Assembly: GCA_038380795.1 (NCBI GenBank)
Contig: CM076276.1
Span: 14,894,001 to 14,958,000 of the forward strand
Direction of reading: 5' to 3'
DNA length: 64,000 bases
Origin: Pyrocephalus nanus
Lineage: Eukaryota > Chordata > Aves > Passeriformes > Tyrannidae
The translations under genes were made by a program, and so were the position numbers. The notes under the pieces were generated by a model that searched no databases, was not told the origin of the DNA, and was given only the letters and a program-made list of their open reading frames with translations. Positions 49,201 through 60,945 of this stretch are shown one piece after another. Numbering within the stretch: position 1 is the stretch's first letter; each line of letters opens with the position of its first letter.

Positions 49201-52200
49201 TCCTCTGGGGGGACTCTCTTGGCAGAACATCAAGGTTTGCCTCCCGGATATTGCTGAAGTATTGGCTGCAGCTTCCAGTGGCTGCATAGTCTGAAGGACT
49301 GGAAAGACAAACACTCCATGGATTCCAGGGAATGATATGGAGCACTTGGTCGGGTTTGAGGGTGCTCAACAAAACATCTTCCACATCTGCAGACTGAACT
49401 CCCTGCAGTTGCTCTTTGAAAGATCCTAGTCCATGTTCTTTCTAAATTGATTTTCACCTTAAGGAATCTACTGTGGGGCACAGCCTAAAATTGTTCCAGA
49501 TCTGGATACAAAGGCACAGTGGCAAGATACTGGGACAAGGAAATCCACTCCAGTGCCTTTTTTCTTTGCTGTTGGAAGGGAGAAGCACATTCAGGGAGGC
49601 CTGAAAGTGCTAAGATTCTATACTGGTTTCATATCCAGATATACAAGAAATTGCTTCAAGGTGTTTATATTGATATGTTGGGTGGTTGAACCTGAAAGGC
49701 CTTAAAACCCTTGTGAAAGCTTTCATAGAATCCTGGAATGGTTTGGGTTGGAAAGGACTTTAAAACTCATCCAGTTCCACCCCTTGCCATGGGCAGGGAC
49801 ACCTCCCACCAGCCCAGGGTGCTCCAAGCCCTGTCCAACCTGGCCTTGGACACTTCCAGGGATCCAGGGGCAGCCACAGCTTCTCTGGGCACCCTGTGCC
49901 AGGGCCTGCCCACCCTCACAGTTGGGAATTTCTTCCCAATATCCCACCTAGCCCTGCCCTCCCTTCAGCTTTCTGCAATCTGATTTTTGATTCCCCACAA
50001 GGAGGCCTGAAAAGTCTGAAATATAAATCAAACTAATCAAGCCATCCTGGTTATGAAACTAATCCCTCTATTTCCCACTGAGGCAACCTCATGAAAACCC
50101 TAACACAGTTACCTTAAAAACAGCAACAGGTCTTTGGGATAACTGTCCAAATCCTCGGGAATCCCGTGCAGTGTCACCATCCTCAGTAAGCAGCTCAGCT
50201 GGAAGGACACCAGAGATGGCATCAGAGACAGAACCAGCATGGAACATAAGAACAAATAAAACAAAAGGAAGATTTTATCCTGCTCCAGAGAAAGAAAACA
50301 GGGATGATTCTTTTCCTGATATCCAACCTAAACCTCCCCTGTTCTGGTTTAAGCTCAGAGTGTTGAACAATCCTCATTGCACCTTCAGGACAGCACCAGA
50401 CACAGCACTTGGAAATGTGGGAACTACCTGGTCTTCTCCCAGCTTGACATTCTTGCTCCTCATGACTTTGGCCAGCTCCTGAAATCTTCCTGCTTCCACA
50501 TCTTTGGCAGCTGCACAGGTGAAACCTTGGAGGACAGACTGGGAAAGCCTGGACATGGACAGGAGGGAAATCAGAAGGGCAGGGACTTCAGGAGAGGTGA
50601 GTTCAGAGCGGGACACTCATGCTGACTCCATTGTTTTTCCAGCTGTAAATAACTTTTCATAATTTTTCTTCTCAGATGTGACAAAAGACACGTTGAATCC
50701 CTGGAATTGCACTGGGGAAGGCTGGCACATTCCCTGTTTGGAAATGCCTTCCACAGGGGCCACCATCTGGAGCAAGATTCCAGGTGCACCCTGAGCCAGA
50801 GGCATAATTTTAGAAAGAAATTGTGGCTTATGGTTTTTTTTTTTTCCCAGCTGAGACCCTGGGAAATCCCAGTGCTCTGTGTCTGTGTTTGGGTTTGCTT
50901 TCCATTCCCATCTGTTCCTATGGATTCAGTGTGGTGGATGTGCCACAAGCACCAGTGGAAACATGGAAATTGCCATCGAAACAAACACGGAAAGGGGAAG
51001 GAGAGAAGGAAATTGGTACCTGCTGAAGTCAGGCTCTGCCTTTACCACGTCACTGAAAAACATGGCAGCCTGGGGAGCAAAGGCAGAGGGTCAGAGGTTT
51101 TCCAGAGGTTTTCCAGCAGAAATCCCTCTGTTTTGGGGCAGATCTGCAGAGCAGACTCGTGGCCCTGCATGGCCAGGGAGGGGGGAGGGGACACAGCCCC
51201 CCAGTACCTGCTCTGGGGTCCATGTCTTGCTGTTGAGGTCCTGAACACTGGGCTTCTCCTCCCCAAAAACCAGCAATGATTTGGGGATGTAGCTGGCCAA
51301 AGAATCAGGGATGAGTTTCACCAGGTCAGCAGGGTGGGCAATGCTGGAGAAAAGCTTTAAAAAAACCCAAAAAAACCCAACAAAATATATCAGTCAAACA
51401 CTGTGGCTAACAGAGAACTGGGAAAGCCAGAGCAATCCCCCTGCTGATCATCTGGGCACTTCACAGAGGCCTAACACTGAAATATTCTCTGTTTGACACA
51501 TTCTGTCAAATTGGAGATGCTGCTTGGAGGTAATTCCTGGGGTCCTGATGGATGGGAATGATTCTGCCTCCCATCAGCTTCCCACTCCTGGCTTTATGCC
51601 CTAAAAATATTGAGCAGGGCACAAAGGAGGGACATTTCTTCCCTCTCTGCCTTTGAGACACACACAGTGTCTCAAAGTGCTGAAGGCACCTTGCAGATCC
51701 TGTGGTGGATGAGACATTATTTCACTTTTAACACCTAACATTTCCCTCATAACATTCCTTCCAATAATGGAGCTGCCCCAGAACAGGGAACAGGCAGGGC
51801 CTCTGGTCCCAAACACAAATCAGAGTCTTTCCTACCAGGAAAACAAACTTAAAAGCTACACATGCAACTGGAAGGCTCAAAACACAGCAAGAAAAAAGGC
51901 AAAGAGGTGTCCAAATCCTACACAGTCACATGAAGGAATGAAATAGTGAATTGCTGAGGGATCAGTCAACCCTAAAAAGGGACTTCTGAAGTCACCTTCA
52001 CTTCTCACACACTCTTACTTCAAATGTCAGTATTAGAATCATAGAATCACTTAGAGTGGAAAAGACCTCCAAGATCAAGTACAATCTTCAGTGAATTCTG
52101 CTCCCTGCACATTCTTTCCCTGGGAGCATCTTTTCAAGTCACTAGGGAGGAGTTGCTGGGATTACCCCATAAAACAAGTCCCTTGTGCCCTTGTCCCCAA

Positions 52201-55200
52201 GGGGCTCAGCAGGACACCCTGGCTGGTGGCCCAGGACATCTCCACGGGCAGAGTGACAGGGATTTGATCCTGTTTGGCAGTGACAGCCCCAGGAAATGCT
52301 GCCTGGGGGTGCAGGGGTGTGTCCCACCTGGCCCCTGGAGCTTTGCTCATTTGTGACACCTGAAGAGGGAGAAACAACATCACCTTTTCCACAAAGGTCC
52401 TTTTGAGAGCAGGGGGCAGGGTCTCCATCTGCTGGGCAAACTCAGGCACCTCGATGGCCTCCAGGAGCACCTTTGGGGACAGACTCCAGACCGTGCTGCT
52501 GTTGAAGCCTCCCACCAAACTGCCCAGCCTTGCCAGGCTCTGCCCATCCCGGAGCTGGAAGGGAATGCACGAGGACATGAGGGCCAGACAGCACCTGCTG
52601 GCAGCACCAAGTGTGAGCTGCACCTCCCAGAATCACTGAGGCTGGAGAAGAGCTCCAGGATCATGGAGTCCCCCCCTGTGCCCCATCCCCACCTCGTCCC
52701 CCAGCCCAGAGCACTGAGTGCCACCTCCAGTCTGGTCATGCCTTGGATGCCTCCAGGGGTGGGGACTCCACCACCTCCCTGGGCAGCCCCTTCCAATGCC
52801 TGACCACCCTTTCCATGGAGAAATTCCTCCTGAATTTGTGGCCCCGATCCTGGTACCTGATAGCCAGAGTGCAGCAGTTTGTCCACAATGGCACTGGACT
52901 GCTCAGCACTCCAGCCACGAACTGCCCCCAGGGCAGGAAGAGCTGCTTCGAGATCCTGCTCACTGATGCTGTTCTGGATGCTGGACACGGACAGTCCAAC
53001 TGCAGCCTGGCCCAGGGCACGCAGGGTTTCGGCAGAGAAATCCTCCAACTTCCTCAGCAGGGAGGATGTGACCTGCAAAGGTCCCAAGAGGGACAGAAAG
53101 GAGAGTCAGGGGAGCAGAGAGGGGAACCTCCAGCCTTTGGATGCCTTAAATCCCTGCATTTCTGCCTCGGATTTTCCTGCCGAAGGCTGCTGATGGAGCA
53201 TCTCCACCCACAGCAATTGTCAGGTGATGAAAGCCCAGCCAGGCACTAGGACAAAAAAAAAGGCAAAAAATCCTGGAGGAGGTGAGAGGAGGCACAGGAG
53301 CTGATCCTGAGCCCTGCCGGTTTAGTGCAGGTGATGGTGTGAATGAAGCCCCAGGGCTGGGCAGGTGATGGTGTGAATGAAGCCCCTGGGCGGGTGATGG
53401 CTTACCTGCAGCTCCCGTGCCGGCAGGGATGGGGGAGCTCTCCCTCCGGGAATTCCTCTGCGCTCCGGGATCCACGGGCAGCTCTCCCCGATCCTGCGGG
53501 CCAAGCTCAGCGCGTCGTCCCTGCTCAGGTTGGTCACTGCTGAGGGGCTCAGGGAGCACACAAGCCTGGCTGGGAGGCTGCAGGTGAAACACAGAGGGGA
53601 GAGGCTGCAATTCCCACAGACAGGGGCTCCTTCACCCCCTTTTCCCAAAGGATGCTCCTTCCCGGGGCGTGTTTTCCCTGCCTCGTGTTAACTGCTGGTT
53701 CAGAAAGCGCTGCTGAGTCCTGGCAAACCGTGCAAGGGCACCACATGGAGATCATTTCCCAGGGTTCAGAACTCAGGATCTGGCCCTCCCCCCAAGGGCA
53801 ATGGAATTATTGGAGGAACAGAAAAAATGTTTTAAAGGTTTAATGAAAACAGCCATCAGAACCACCACCCAAAATCTTCCTAAATCACAGCACAACTGGG
53901 TGCTACTGGATCTGATTCCCACCATGTAGATCAGATCCTGCCAGATCCTGTACCTTGAGAGTGGAAAACCAGGAGCAGAGGTCAGCAGGAAGGTGTAGTA
54001 CAGAGCTGTCTCCCACAGCAAGGTGAGGTTGCTGATCATCTCCAAATTCACTGGATCCCTGGCAAATTTTTGAAGCTGAGGGTGTAAAAGAAAAAAAGAA
54101 AAATAATTTAGATGGATACTTTAATCCTGACATTTTGAACCAACCTCACTTCAAGCAATATGTGTTTTTTTCACCTGATTTTAGTGTTTTGAGGAAGTTT
54201 AATTTTTGTTCTCCAGTAATGCACTGGGACCTGGGTCAAGCTTGGGGTTGTTCCTCTTCCTGACTCCAGTTTGCTTTGTGCAGAATTACCCACATCCCAG
54301 GCATATTTTGCCCAGTGGAGGTTCCTCATCACCAGGAAGCTGCACTTACTGTTGGTTCATCACCAAAAAGCTTCAGGTCCTCAACAGTGGCACCCTCCAT
54401 GAAGGATCCAAGGTAATTTTTAAAATAAGCAGTGGAATTCAGCCCTGGAATGGCTTCACTGTAGCATTTCTGGTTGGATTCTGCAGTCAGACAGGGAGAA
54501 AAACAGGCACCAAATCAGGAAATGGGTGGATTTTGGAGATTGGAACAGGCTTCAGGCCATCAGAGGACTCAGCAGAGCTCCCTTAGTGCCTCTGGTCACA
54601 CATTCCTCTCAAATCCATGGGTTCAGAATCCAAATGCCCAATTCTTCAGCTCTCAGAACCAAACCCTGTTCTTTCCCAGCAAAAGCAGGAAATGCCATCC
54701 ACAAGGGAACCAAGTCAGATTGTGCTGGTTTATAAAAGTCCTGGACTAATGAAGCCTTCAGGCAGGGAAATGATTCCTGAAAGCACTTATCACTGTCACA
54801 TTCCCAGCCTGTTTCTACTGGAGGTTCACAAAAAACCCTGGGAAGCCTCAGCCCATGCCAGAGCCCACACTGGGGGCTTAAAGCATCCCTGATTTCCTAG
54901 AGAAAATCAAGCCATTTACCATTCTGGGTGAGATAATATTTGATCCCACTGTAAAGATTCCTCTGCTCTTCCTCTGGAAGCTCAGGGTATAGTCCATCCA
55001 GGGCAGCCACTCTGCAGATGGATAAGAAAGGCAGACATCTCAGAGCCTGATGAAGTCAGGGTTGGATTCTCACAGAAAAGCTGTTATTGAGGACTGATTG
55101 TATCAATCACATCCTTTCTCAAAGCTCCCAGTGTGGTTTCCCCTCCCAGCAGCCCCAGGCTGTGACACTGCTCTGCTCACAGGGGGCCATCAGGGACACG

Positions 55201-58200
55201 AGCACTTACAGCTGCTGAAAGGTCTCACAGGACACATTTTTGCCATGGAGGCAACCAAAGACCTTGGGCTCTGCCAGAAAAGGCTGAAGTCCCCCGTGGA
55301 CCCACTGGGACAGAACAGGAGGGCTCTCAATGTCTGGCACTTGCAGCATCTTCTCCCACAGGCCGTTGATGAAGATCAGGTTCCACTCCAGAGACAGAGG
55401 CATGTGGGAAAACTGAGAGCAAGGGGTGAGAAGAAACACGGGAATTCCAGTGAATAATCAAACATCAACAGAAATCCACATGAATCTGAATACTCTGAAC
55501 AAAATCTGCTGGTTGAAATGGTGCTGTTTTTAAGATAAGGTAATGTTAAGGTAAAAACTGGGGTAATTTTAACCCAAGCCTTTCAGGGGTGATCAAACAC
55601 CCCTGGTACCCACCCGTTGGCTGAACGTGGTCAGGGAGGCCAAAAGCTTCTCAGCATCATATTTGGAAAAGAACAGAACAGAGTATTCTGGATCCAGAGC
55701 AGTGGCAGGTTTGGAGGCAAGGCAAGAATATAAGGATATGAGGAAATCATCCTGGAGGTCCTGGAGCCAAGTTCTCTGGAAGAGAAAAGGGAAATGCAAA
55801 TAAAGGTGGTAAATGGTGGGTCGTGTTCAGAGGTGCTGCTGTGTGGAGTGGCCTTCAGGTGCCATTTGTGCACTGGGGAAGGAATCCTTCCCTGGGAGGG
55901 TGGGGAGGCCCTGGCACAGGTTGCCCAGAGAAGCTGTGGCCTTAAAAGCTTTATTTGAATAGTTTCCCACCAAAAAAAACCCAAAAGCCCAAATATTGCC
56001 ATTTGATCGAAGGGTGAACTTCCATAGGGAACTTTCTCCTTCCCAAAACATTCAAAAAAAGCCAAACAAACAGTGGGAAAAGAACCAATCAAACCCCCCA
56101 CCAAAACATTGGGAGAAATGTCATCTCTTTATTAGAAACGTTTAGGGAAAAATACAAACTGTTGTCAATTGAATTGCAGTTCCTGGAAGCACAACAACTG
56201 AGAGAGAATGACAAAAGCAGGGAAGAAAGTAAAACCCTGGAATGTTCCAGGTGATATTGTGCTTTTTCCACCCTTTGTTGGGTTTTTTTACCCTAGTGGA
56301 GCAGGGGGGCCATCATGCAGAGATCTGCCTCAGGGCTGTGATGCCAGCTTTTAAGAGCCAGTTTCTTTTGGAAAACTTCTTTGTCCCACTTTCTCCTTTG
56401 AGAGGTTTGGAAAAGAGAATCCCCCACTCCCACAGCCAGCCCACAGAGGGTTCCAGGGGGGTTCAGCCCCACGTGGGAGGTGACACAGCCACAGCTCAGT
56501 GCTCTGGGTGCTCCCTGTGTGTTCGATCCCAGCCTCGCCCTCCATCCTGGCAGGGAAACCTGGACAAGGCTTTGGCTGCTCCACTCCCAGCCAAGCCTGG
56601 GACTGTTCTGAGGGGCAGAATTCCCAAGGAAAACAAGCCCAGCACCATGGGCAGCAGGGCACTGCCATTACCTGGGCACAGGCGTATTGACCAAACGAGA
56701 GGCTGCACGGGGAGCTTTGGCCACGGGCGGCTTCCAGAAACTTCTCCTGGCTGGCACTGGGGGAAACAGAGACATCACTGTGCCAGCTGGGCCAGGAGGA
56801 TCCCAGGATCGGGGGGAGCTGGGGCAGGACTGGATGGGGGCAGGACTGGTGGGGAACTGGCACCCCATCATCGCTAGAGCTGCAGACACAGCTTGGGGCA
56901 CACCTGCCAAGCCCAGAGAGTCAGTGAAAGGCACCTGAACCCCCCTGAGCACCCGGGTTTGCTGCCTGCCTGTCCCCCCTCAGCAGGGACAGCCATCCCC
57001 TGTCCCCCCTCAGCAGGGACAGCCATCCCCTGTCCCCCCTCAGCAGGGACAACCATTCCCAGGTCCCATCCCAGGGCAGGAGCAGTGCCAGGCAGCCACC
57101 CCAATCACCCCCACAGCAAACACAGCAGAACGAACCGACAGGGGATGAGGATGAGCTGCTGCCCCCACCTGGGAGCAGGGACAGGGTGTAGATGAATTGC
57201 TGACGCTCAGGTACAAGCCAAGATCAATTTAAGCAGAGCTGTTTGAGCCTCAAGCCCCAGCAGGAGCCAAGACAAGCTCGGCACCAGTGCCAAGGCTCTT
57301 GGCTCACACACCAGGGAACTGCCCTGCCTTTCTTTGTCCTGAACAGACACAGAAACCCAGCAAGGTATTTTCCCTTCACTGTTCAAACAATTCCAGCACC
57401 AGCCCTCCCTCCCTGCCCACAGGTGACCCCGGGACTCTGGGAGGAGAGATGTCCTGCCCCTGGTGTCAGGGGGATCCTGTTCCCCCCAAAAACCAGGATC
57501 ACTCCCAAGGGAAATGCTGCCAAGCCAATTTGCTGGTGGGTCACATACCTGTCCACTGAGGCACACAGGGCAGATTCTGATCCCCCAAAAAAAGAGAGAA
57601 AAACAGAGACAAAGGAATTGTGAGAGGGATACAAACACAGCTGTGTGTGAATCTTCCTTATGGAGGTCACTTGGGAGGAAACTCACCATTGACAGTGGAG
57701 CTGGAGCACTGCAGCAGGAGAAAGGGAGAGAAGAGATGCTGTTATCATGGAGTTGTGATCATTGCACAGACAAACATGTGAGCTGCAGCTGTTTGGGCCG
57801 GGGTGTGCCCTGAAACCCCTCAAATGCCCACATCCAGAGAGTTCTCATTTTGCTATCTGCAAAATTCCCGTGTTTTACTGGCTCTGGACCTCAAAAAAAC
57901 CTGGAAAGCCCCAGGTTTGGGAGTGCTCCCACCCCTCAGGTGTGAGGCCCAGGGGATGGACTGTCCTGATGATCTGAGCAGGGTGGGTCTAGTGGGAGTT
58001 TTCTGGGACTGGATGAGCTTTAAGGTCCCTCCAACCCAAACCATTCTGGGATTCCATGATGTTTTAAACACCCAAATCTGCCTTACCAGGGATGTCCCAG
58101 CAGCAGCTCCAGCAGTTCCTTGCCACCCTGGAAGACAACATGCAGTGATTTTAGAGCTGTGCCAGTTCCATGGAACTTTTAACACACGATGGAAGCTGTG

Positions 58201-58718
58201 GCTGCCCCATCCCTGCAAGTGTCCAAGGCCAGGTTGGAGCAACCTGGGACAGTGGAAGGTGTCCCTGCCCAAAGCAGGGGGTAGAACTGGATGATTTTTA
58301 AAGTCCCTTCCCACCCAAAGCATTCCAGGATTCTCTGATTCTATTAACAGATTTAATCAGATTCAGCTCTGATTATTCCTTAAGTGCATTCCCAGAGACA
58401 CCTGGATACTCCAACAACAGGAGCAGGGAGCAGACAGCTCTGAAATCACAGGAGGAGAATCAACTCCAGTTGTGTCTTTCCACACTATTTATTACCAAGG
58501 CTGAAATATTTCACTTCCCAGATCCAATAACAAACAAGAATAAGCAAAAGCTGAGGGTTTAGAGCAGCCACCAAAGCAATGTTCAGCATTCTTCCAGCAC
58601 AATTCTCCCTCTTGAGGATTATCTCTGGAATGGAAAATCCTCTTGGAACACCCACCCCTCCATGGTCCTACTCACCAAGCAGAAGGAGAAATCCCAGCCC
58701 TGGGAGTAAAGGAGGCAT
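43296..58718 (-). CDS. MSLN: Mesothelin, long 28-exon form
   Basis: Exons, 5' to 3': 58718-58676, 58127-58087, 57708-57687, 57576-57549, 56756-56672, 55775-55614, 55412-55210, 55011-54920, 54480-54350, 54075-53954, 53577-53406, 53072-52857, 52554-52384, 51354-51208, 51069-51020, 50548-50428, 50198-50113, 49298-49169, 49066-48876, 48161-48071, 47583-47472, 47061-46865, 46518-46372, 46149-46016, 45375-45248, 44721-44627, 44022-43833, 43390-43296. They give 1133 residues without a break; human MSLN is near 630. A Leu-rich signal peptide occupies the first 20 residues. Helical repeat-like sequence fills the N-terminal 780. A furin-like RHRR ends at Arg803, and residues 804-1133 match mature mesothelin (TYPDGYPES, EGAPGKDLKALSQ, GLTGG), ending in a hydrophobic GPI-type tail. 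It should be a processed, GPI-anchored surface protein of the mesothelin/otoancorin/stereocilin family. By length it could also be called otoancorin-like; position favours MSLN. Confidence 0.8.
43530..43582 (+). repeat. Short CR1 3' tail
   Basis: Forward fragment in the last MSLN intron with a TCTGGGATTCTGGGATTCTGA-like end. Confidence 0.6.
45700..45790 (+). repeat. CR1 3' tail, second subfamily
   Basis: Forward fragment carrying TTGGACTTGATGATCTT, related to the copy at 21698-21752. Confidence 0.65.
45918..45937. repeat. Poly(A) run
   Basis: About 20 A in a row in an MSLN intron; simple sequence only. Similar runs are near 35500 and 60265. Confidence 0.9.
46930..46965 (-). repeat. 18-bp tandem duplication inside an MSLN exon
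   Basis: GAGGTGGCTCTCCAGGAA is duplicated in frame, so the protein reads LESHLFLESHL. It adds six residues to a helix of the mature mesothelin core. Confidence 0.85.
47105..47320 (-). repeat. CR1 fragment, second subfamily
   Basis: Reverse-strand piece with the AGAATCACCGAGGCTGG start; similar to the copy at 52627-52850. Confidence 0.75.
49724..49960 (-). repeat. CR1-type LINE 3' end
   Basis: Reverse-strand fragment in the MSLN intron between 49298 and 50113; among the best preserved copies in the window. Confidence 0.9.
52033..52095 (-). repeat. Short CR1 3' tail
   Basis: Reverse fragment beginning AGAATCATAGAATCAC, the classic avian CR1 end with the short repeated tail. Confidence 0.75.
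52627..52850 (-). repeat. CR1 fragment touching an MSLN splice donor
   Basis: Reverse-strand CR1 piece in the same orientation as MSLN. Its 5' end lies within about 10-20 bp of the donor after the exon ending at 52857. Confidence 0.75.
53308..53398. repeat. 37-bp direct duplication in MSLN intron
   Basis: Two to three copies of a unit containing GGTGATGGTGTGAATGAAGC, the last one truncated. Confidence 0.8.
55873..55942 (+). repeat. Short internal CR1 fragment
   Basis: Forward piece spanning only the GGAAGGAATCC to GAGAAGCTGTGGC part; its normal 3' end is missing. Confidence 0.75.
56969..57058. repeat. 30-bp minisatellite in MSLN intron
   Basis: Three near-perfect copies of a 30-bp unit containing CTGTCCCCCCTCAGCAGGGA. 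Confidence 0.95.
58002..58063 (+). repeat. Short CR1 3' tail
   Basis: Forward piece of the terminal 60 bp, 25 bp from the MSLN exon at 58087. Confidence 0.7.
58185..58346 (+). repeat. CR1-type LINE 3' end
   Basis: Forward fragment in the first MSLN intron, truncated at the 5' side. Confidence 0.85.
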
Positions 58719-59554
58719 TTCTGGAAAGGTCTTCAGCTCAGAACACCCACAAGTGTGAGGAATCACCTTATTTCAGCAAAAAATAAAATAAAAAAAAAAA
58801 TCAAATTACTTGCAAAACCAAGCTCAGAGGAGGGAAGTTGAAAGGTGATGTCTCACCTGCAGATTTAGACACTCCAACACCCTCCACAAAACCTGAAATG
58901 AGACCCAAAGCACACAGAAAGCTACTGGGGGTCTGCCCTGCCTGGGAGAGCCCGTGGAGAAGGTGGAGTTAGTTAAGCCAGGTCATTGTTACCCATGTGC
59001 TGAGCAGGGTTCCTGCTGGCAGAGGGGGAGAGGTGGCCCAGCCCTGTTCCTGGACACTCACCTGGGCTCTGCTGTCCCCAGAGTGCAGGGCATGGGCACA
59101 GAGGGCTCCTTTTCACTGGGCAAACTGAGGTGTGTCCCATCTCCTCAGCCCTGCATCTCCCGCTGCAGGATGGGTTTGGAGCCCTGGACACACCTCTGAG
59201 CCCTTGAGAACACAAATGTTTCGTAGAACAAGTCACTGTGTGCTGTTTGTGAATGCCTGTCATTCCTGGGAGCAAACAGGGGCAGGATCAGAGCCCTGAA
59301 GAGGTGAATTCCCTCCCCTGCCCTGCGTGGGATGTGACCAAAACTGAGCCTGTGCTCCTGGGACAGAGCTCCTGCAGGACCACCTTCCTCCAGCCACCAA
59401 GGACACATTTGGCATCGGGACATTTTGCTTTGGTGGGGCTTGAAATGGTTGAAACTTCTCGAAAATTTCTACTTCCTCCCATTGTCCCGAGGAGAAACAC
59501 TTGGAATTTGCTCTGCTGGCCAGCCAGGACAGGGACTGGGATGAAGCTGTGTCA

Positions 59555-59795
59555 GGGCAGGCTCAGGGTGGATCTCAGGGAAAGGTTCTTCCCCCAGAGG
59601 GTGGTTGGCACTGCCCAGGCTCCCCAGGGCAGTGGGCACAGCCCCAAGGCTGCCAGAGCTGCAGGAGGGTTTGGATGATCCTCTCAGGGACAGGGTGGGA
59701 TTGTTGGGGTGTCCCAGGAGGGCCAGGAGTTGGACTGGATGGTTCTTGTGGGTCCCTTCCAGCCCAGGATATTCCATGATCCTGAGATCATGGAA
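59555..59795 (+). repeat. CR1 3' end, second subfamily
   Basis: Forward fragment with GTTGGACTGGATGGTTCTTG and a terminal CATGATCCTGAGATCATGG end. Confidence 0.75.
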
Positions 59796-60807
59796 TCATC
59801 CTGGCCCGTGGGCTCCAGCACCCACTGCAGCAGCTCAGGAACCACATCCACGAGCCCCCTGAGCAGGAATGTCATCACCCAATGGCTCCAGAATCATAAC
59901 CCAGAGATCCCTGCCTCCCTATCACTGCAATCCACCTTTCCCTCCTCAAACCTTCGTTTCCTCGCTGCAAATCCCAGGACAGAACTTCAGGGCCTTTCCA
60001 ATTCCTGCAGGCTGCTCTGCCTTAAAAACTAAATATTGTTGTTATTATTAAAGAGCTCTCAGCCCATCAACACTTCAGCAAAGCAGACTTGGCAAACACA
60101 GCCTGCATGAATAAAGTGAGAGCTGCTGGATTTTAAATTACATTCCCCCCATTTCAGGCTTCTTTTTGCCGACCTTTGGATCTGATCCCCCAAGTCACTA
60201 AGAAACCCAAAGTAACTCTGAATTTCTCTGGACACAGAGGGGTAATTTTACACCTCAGATTTGGAAAAAAAAAAAAAAAAAAAATCTCTCTTTGGTCACT
60301 TTACTGATGCTTTGCAAGACCAGTCCTGTGCCAGGCTCAGACTTGCCCCATCATGCCCACCTACGGCTCCTGTTTGTGCCAGTGTTGACTCACCATCCCC
60401 ACCCACCCAAACCCAGCTCCCTCCACACTCCCCGTTCTCTCACCCCACTTCATGTGCTCATCAGCTGTTTTGGAACAGCAACAGCAAGCCGTGAATGCAG
60501 CTGGTCTGACTCACAGCGTGTGAAAGTGATTTCACCACCACAAATCATTTTTGTGCTTGGACCAATCCACAGAGACCCCGAGCTCAAAGCAAGGAGCCTC
60601 TTTCTCCAGGATTCCCAAAGGAGAATTTCCTGGAGCTGCAGGGGGATCCTTCCATCATCTTTCAAACACCACAGCTCTCAGGGTCTTGCACCTTTTGGAT
60701 CAGAGTCAGAAGAGGGTTGTCCATGACAGGAAAGGTGGGAAAGTGGCCGTGGAGCCAAAGAAGAGCCAACCAGGAGAGCAGCAAAGGGCTCTGCCACCTG
60801 CAGCCAG

Positions 60808-60945
60808 ATCATGGAATCATGGAGTGTTAAAGGGTTGGAATGGACCTTGGAGATCATCCAGTGCCACCCCTGCCATGGACAGGGACACCTCCCACCAGCC
60901 CAGGTTGCTCCAAGTCCGGTCCAACTTGGCCTTGGACACTTCAGA
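60808..60945 (-). repeat. CR1-type LINE 3' end
   Basis: Reverse fragment starting ATCATGGAATCATGGAGTG. Confidence 0.8.

Noticed and set aside
56668..56952. 94-codon - frame beginning MLRGVQVPF
   Set aside because: It overlaps MSLN exon 5 in another phase and does not link to neighbouring exons.
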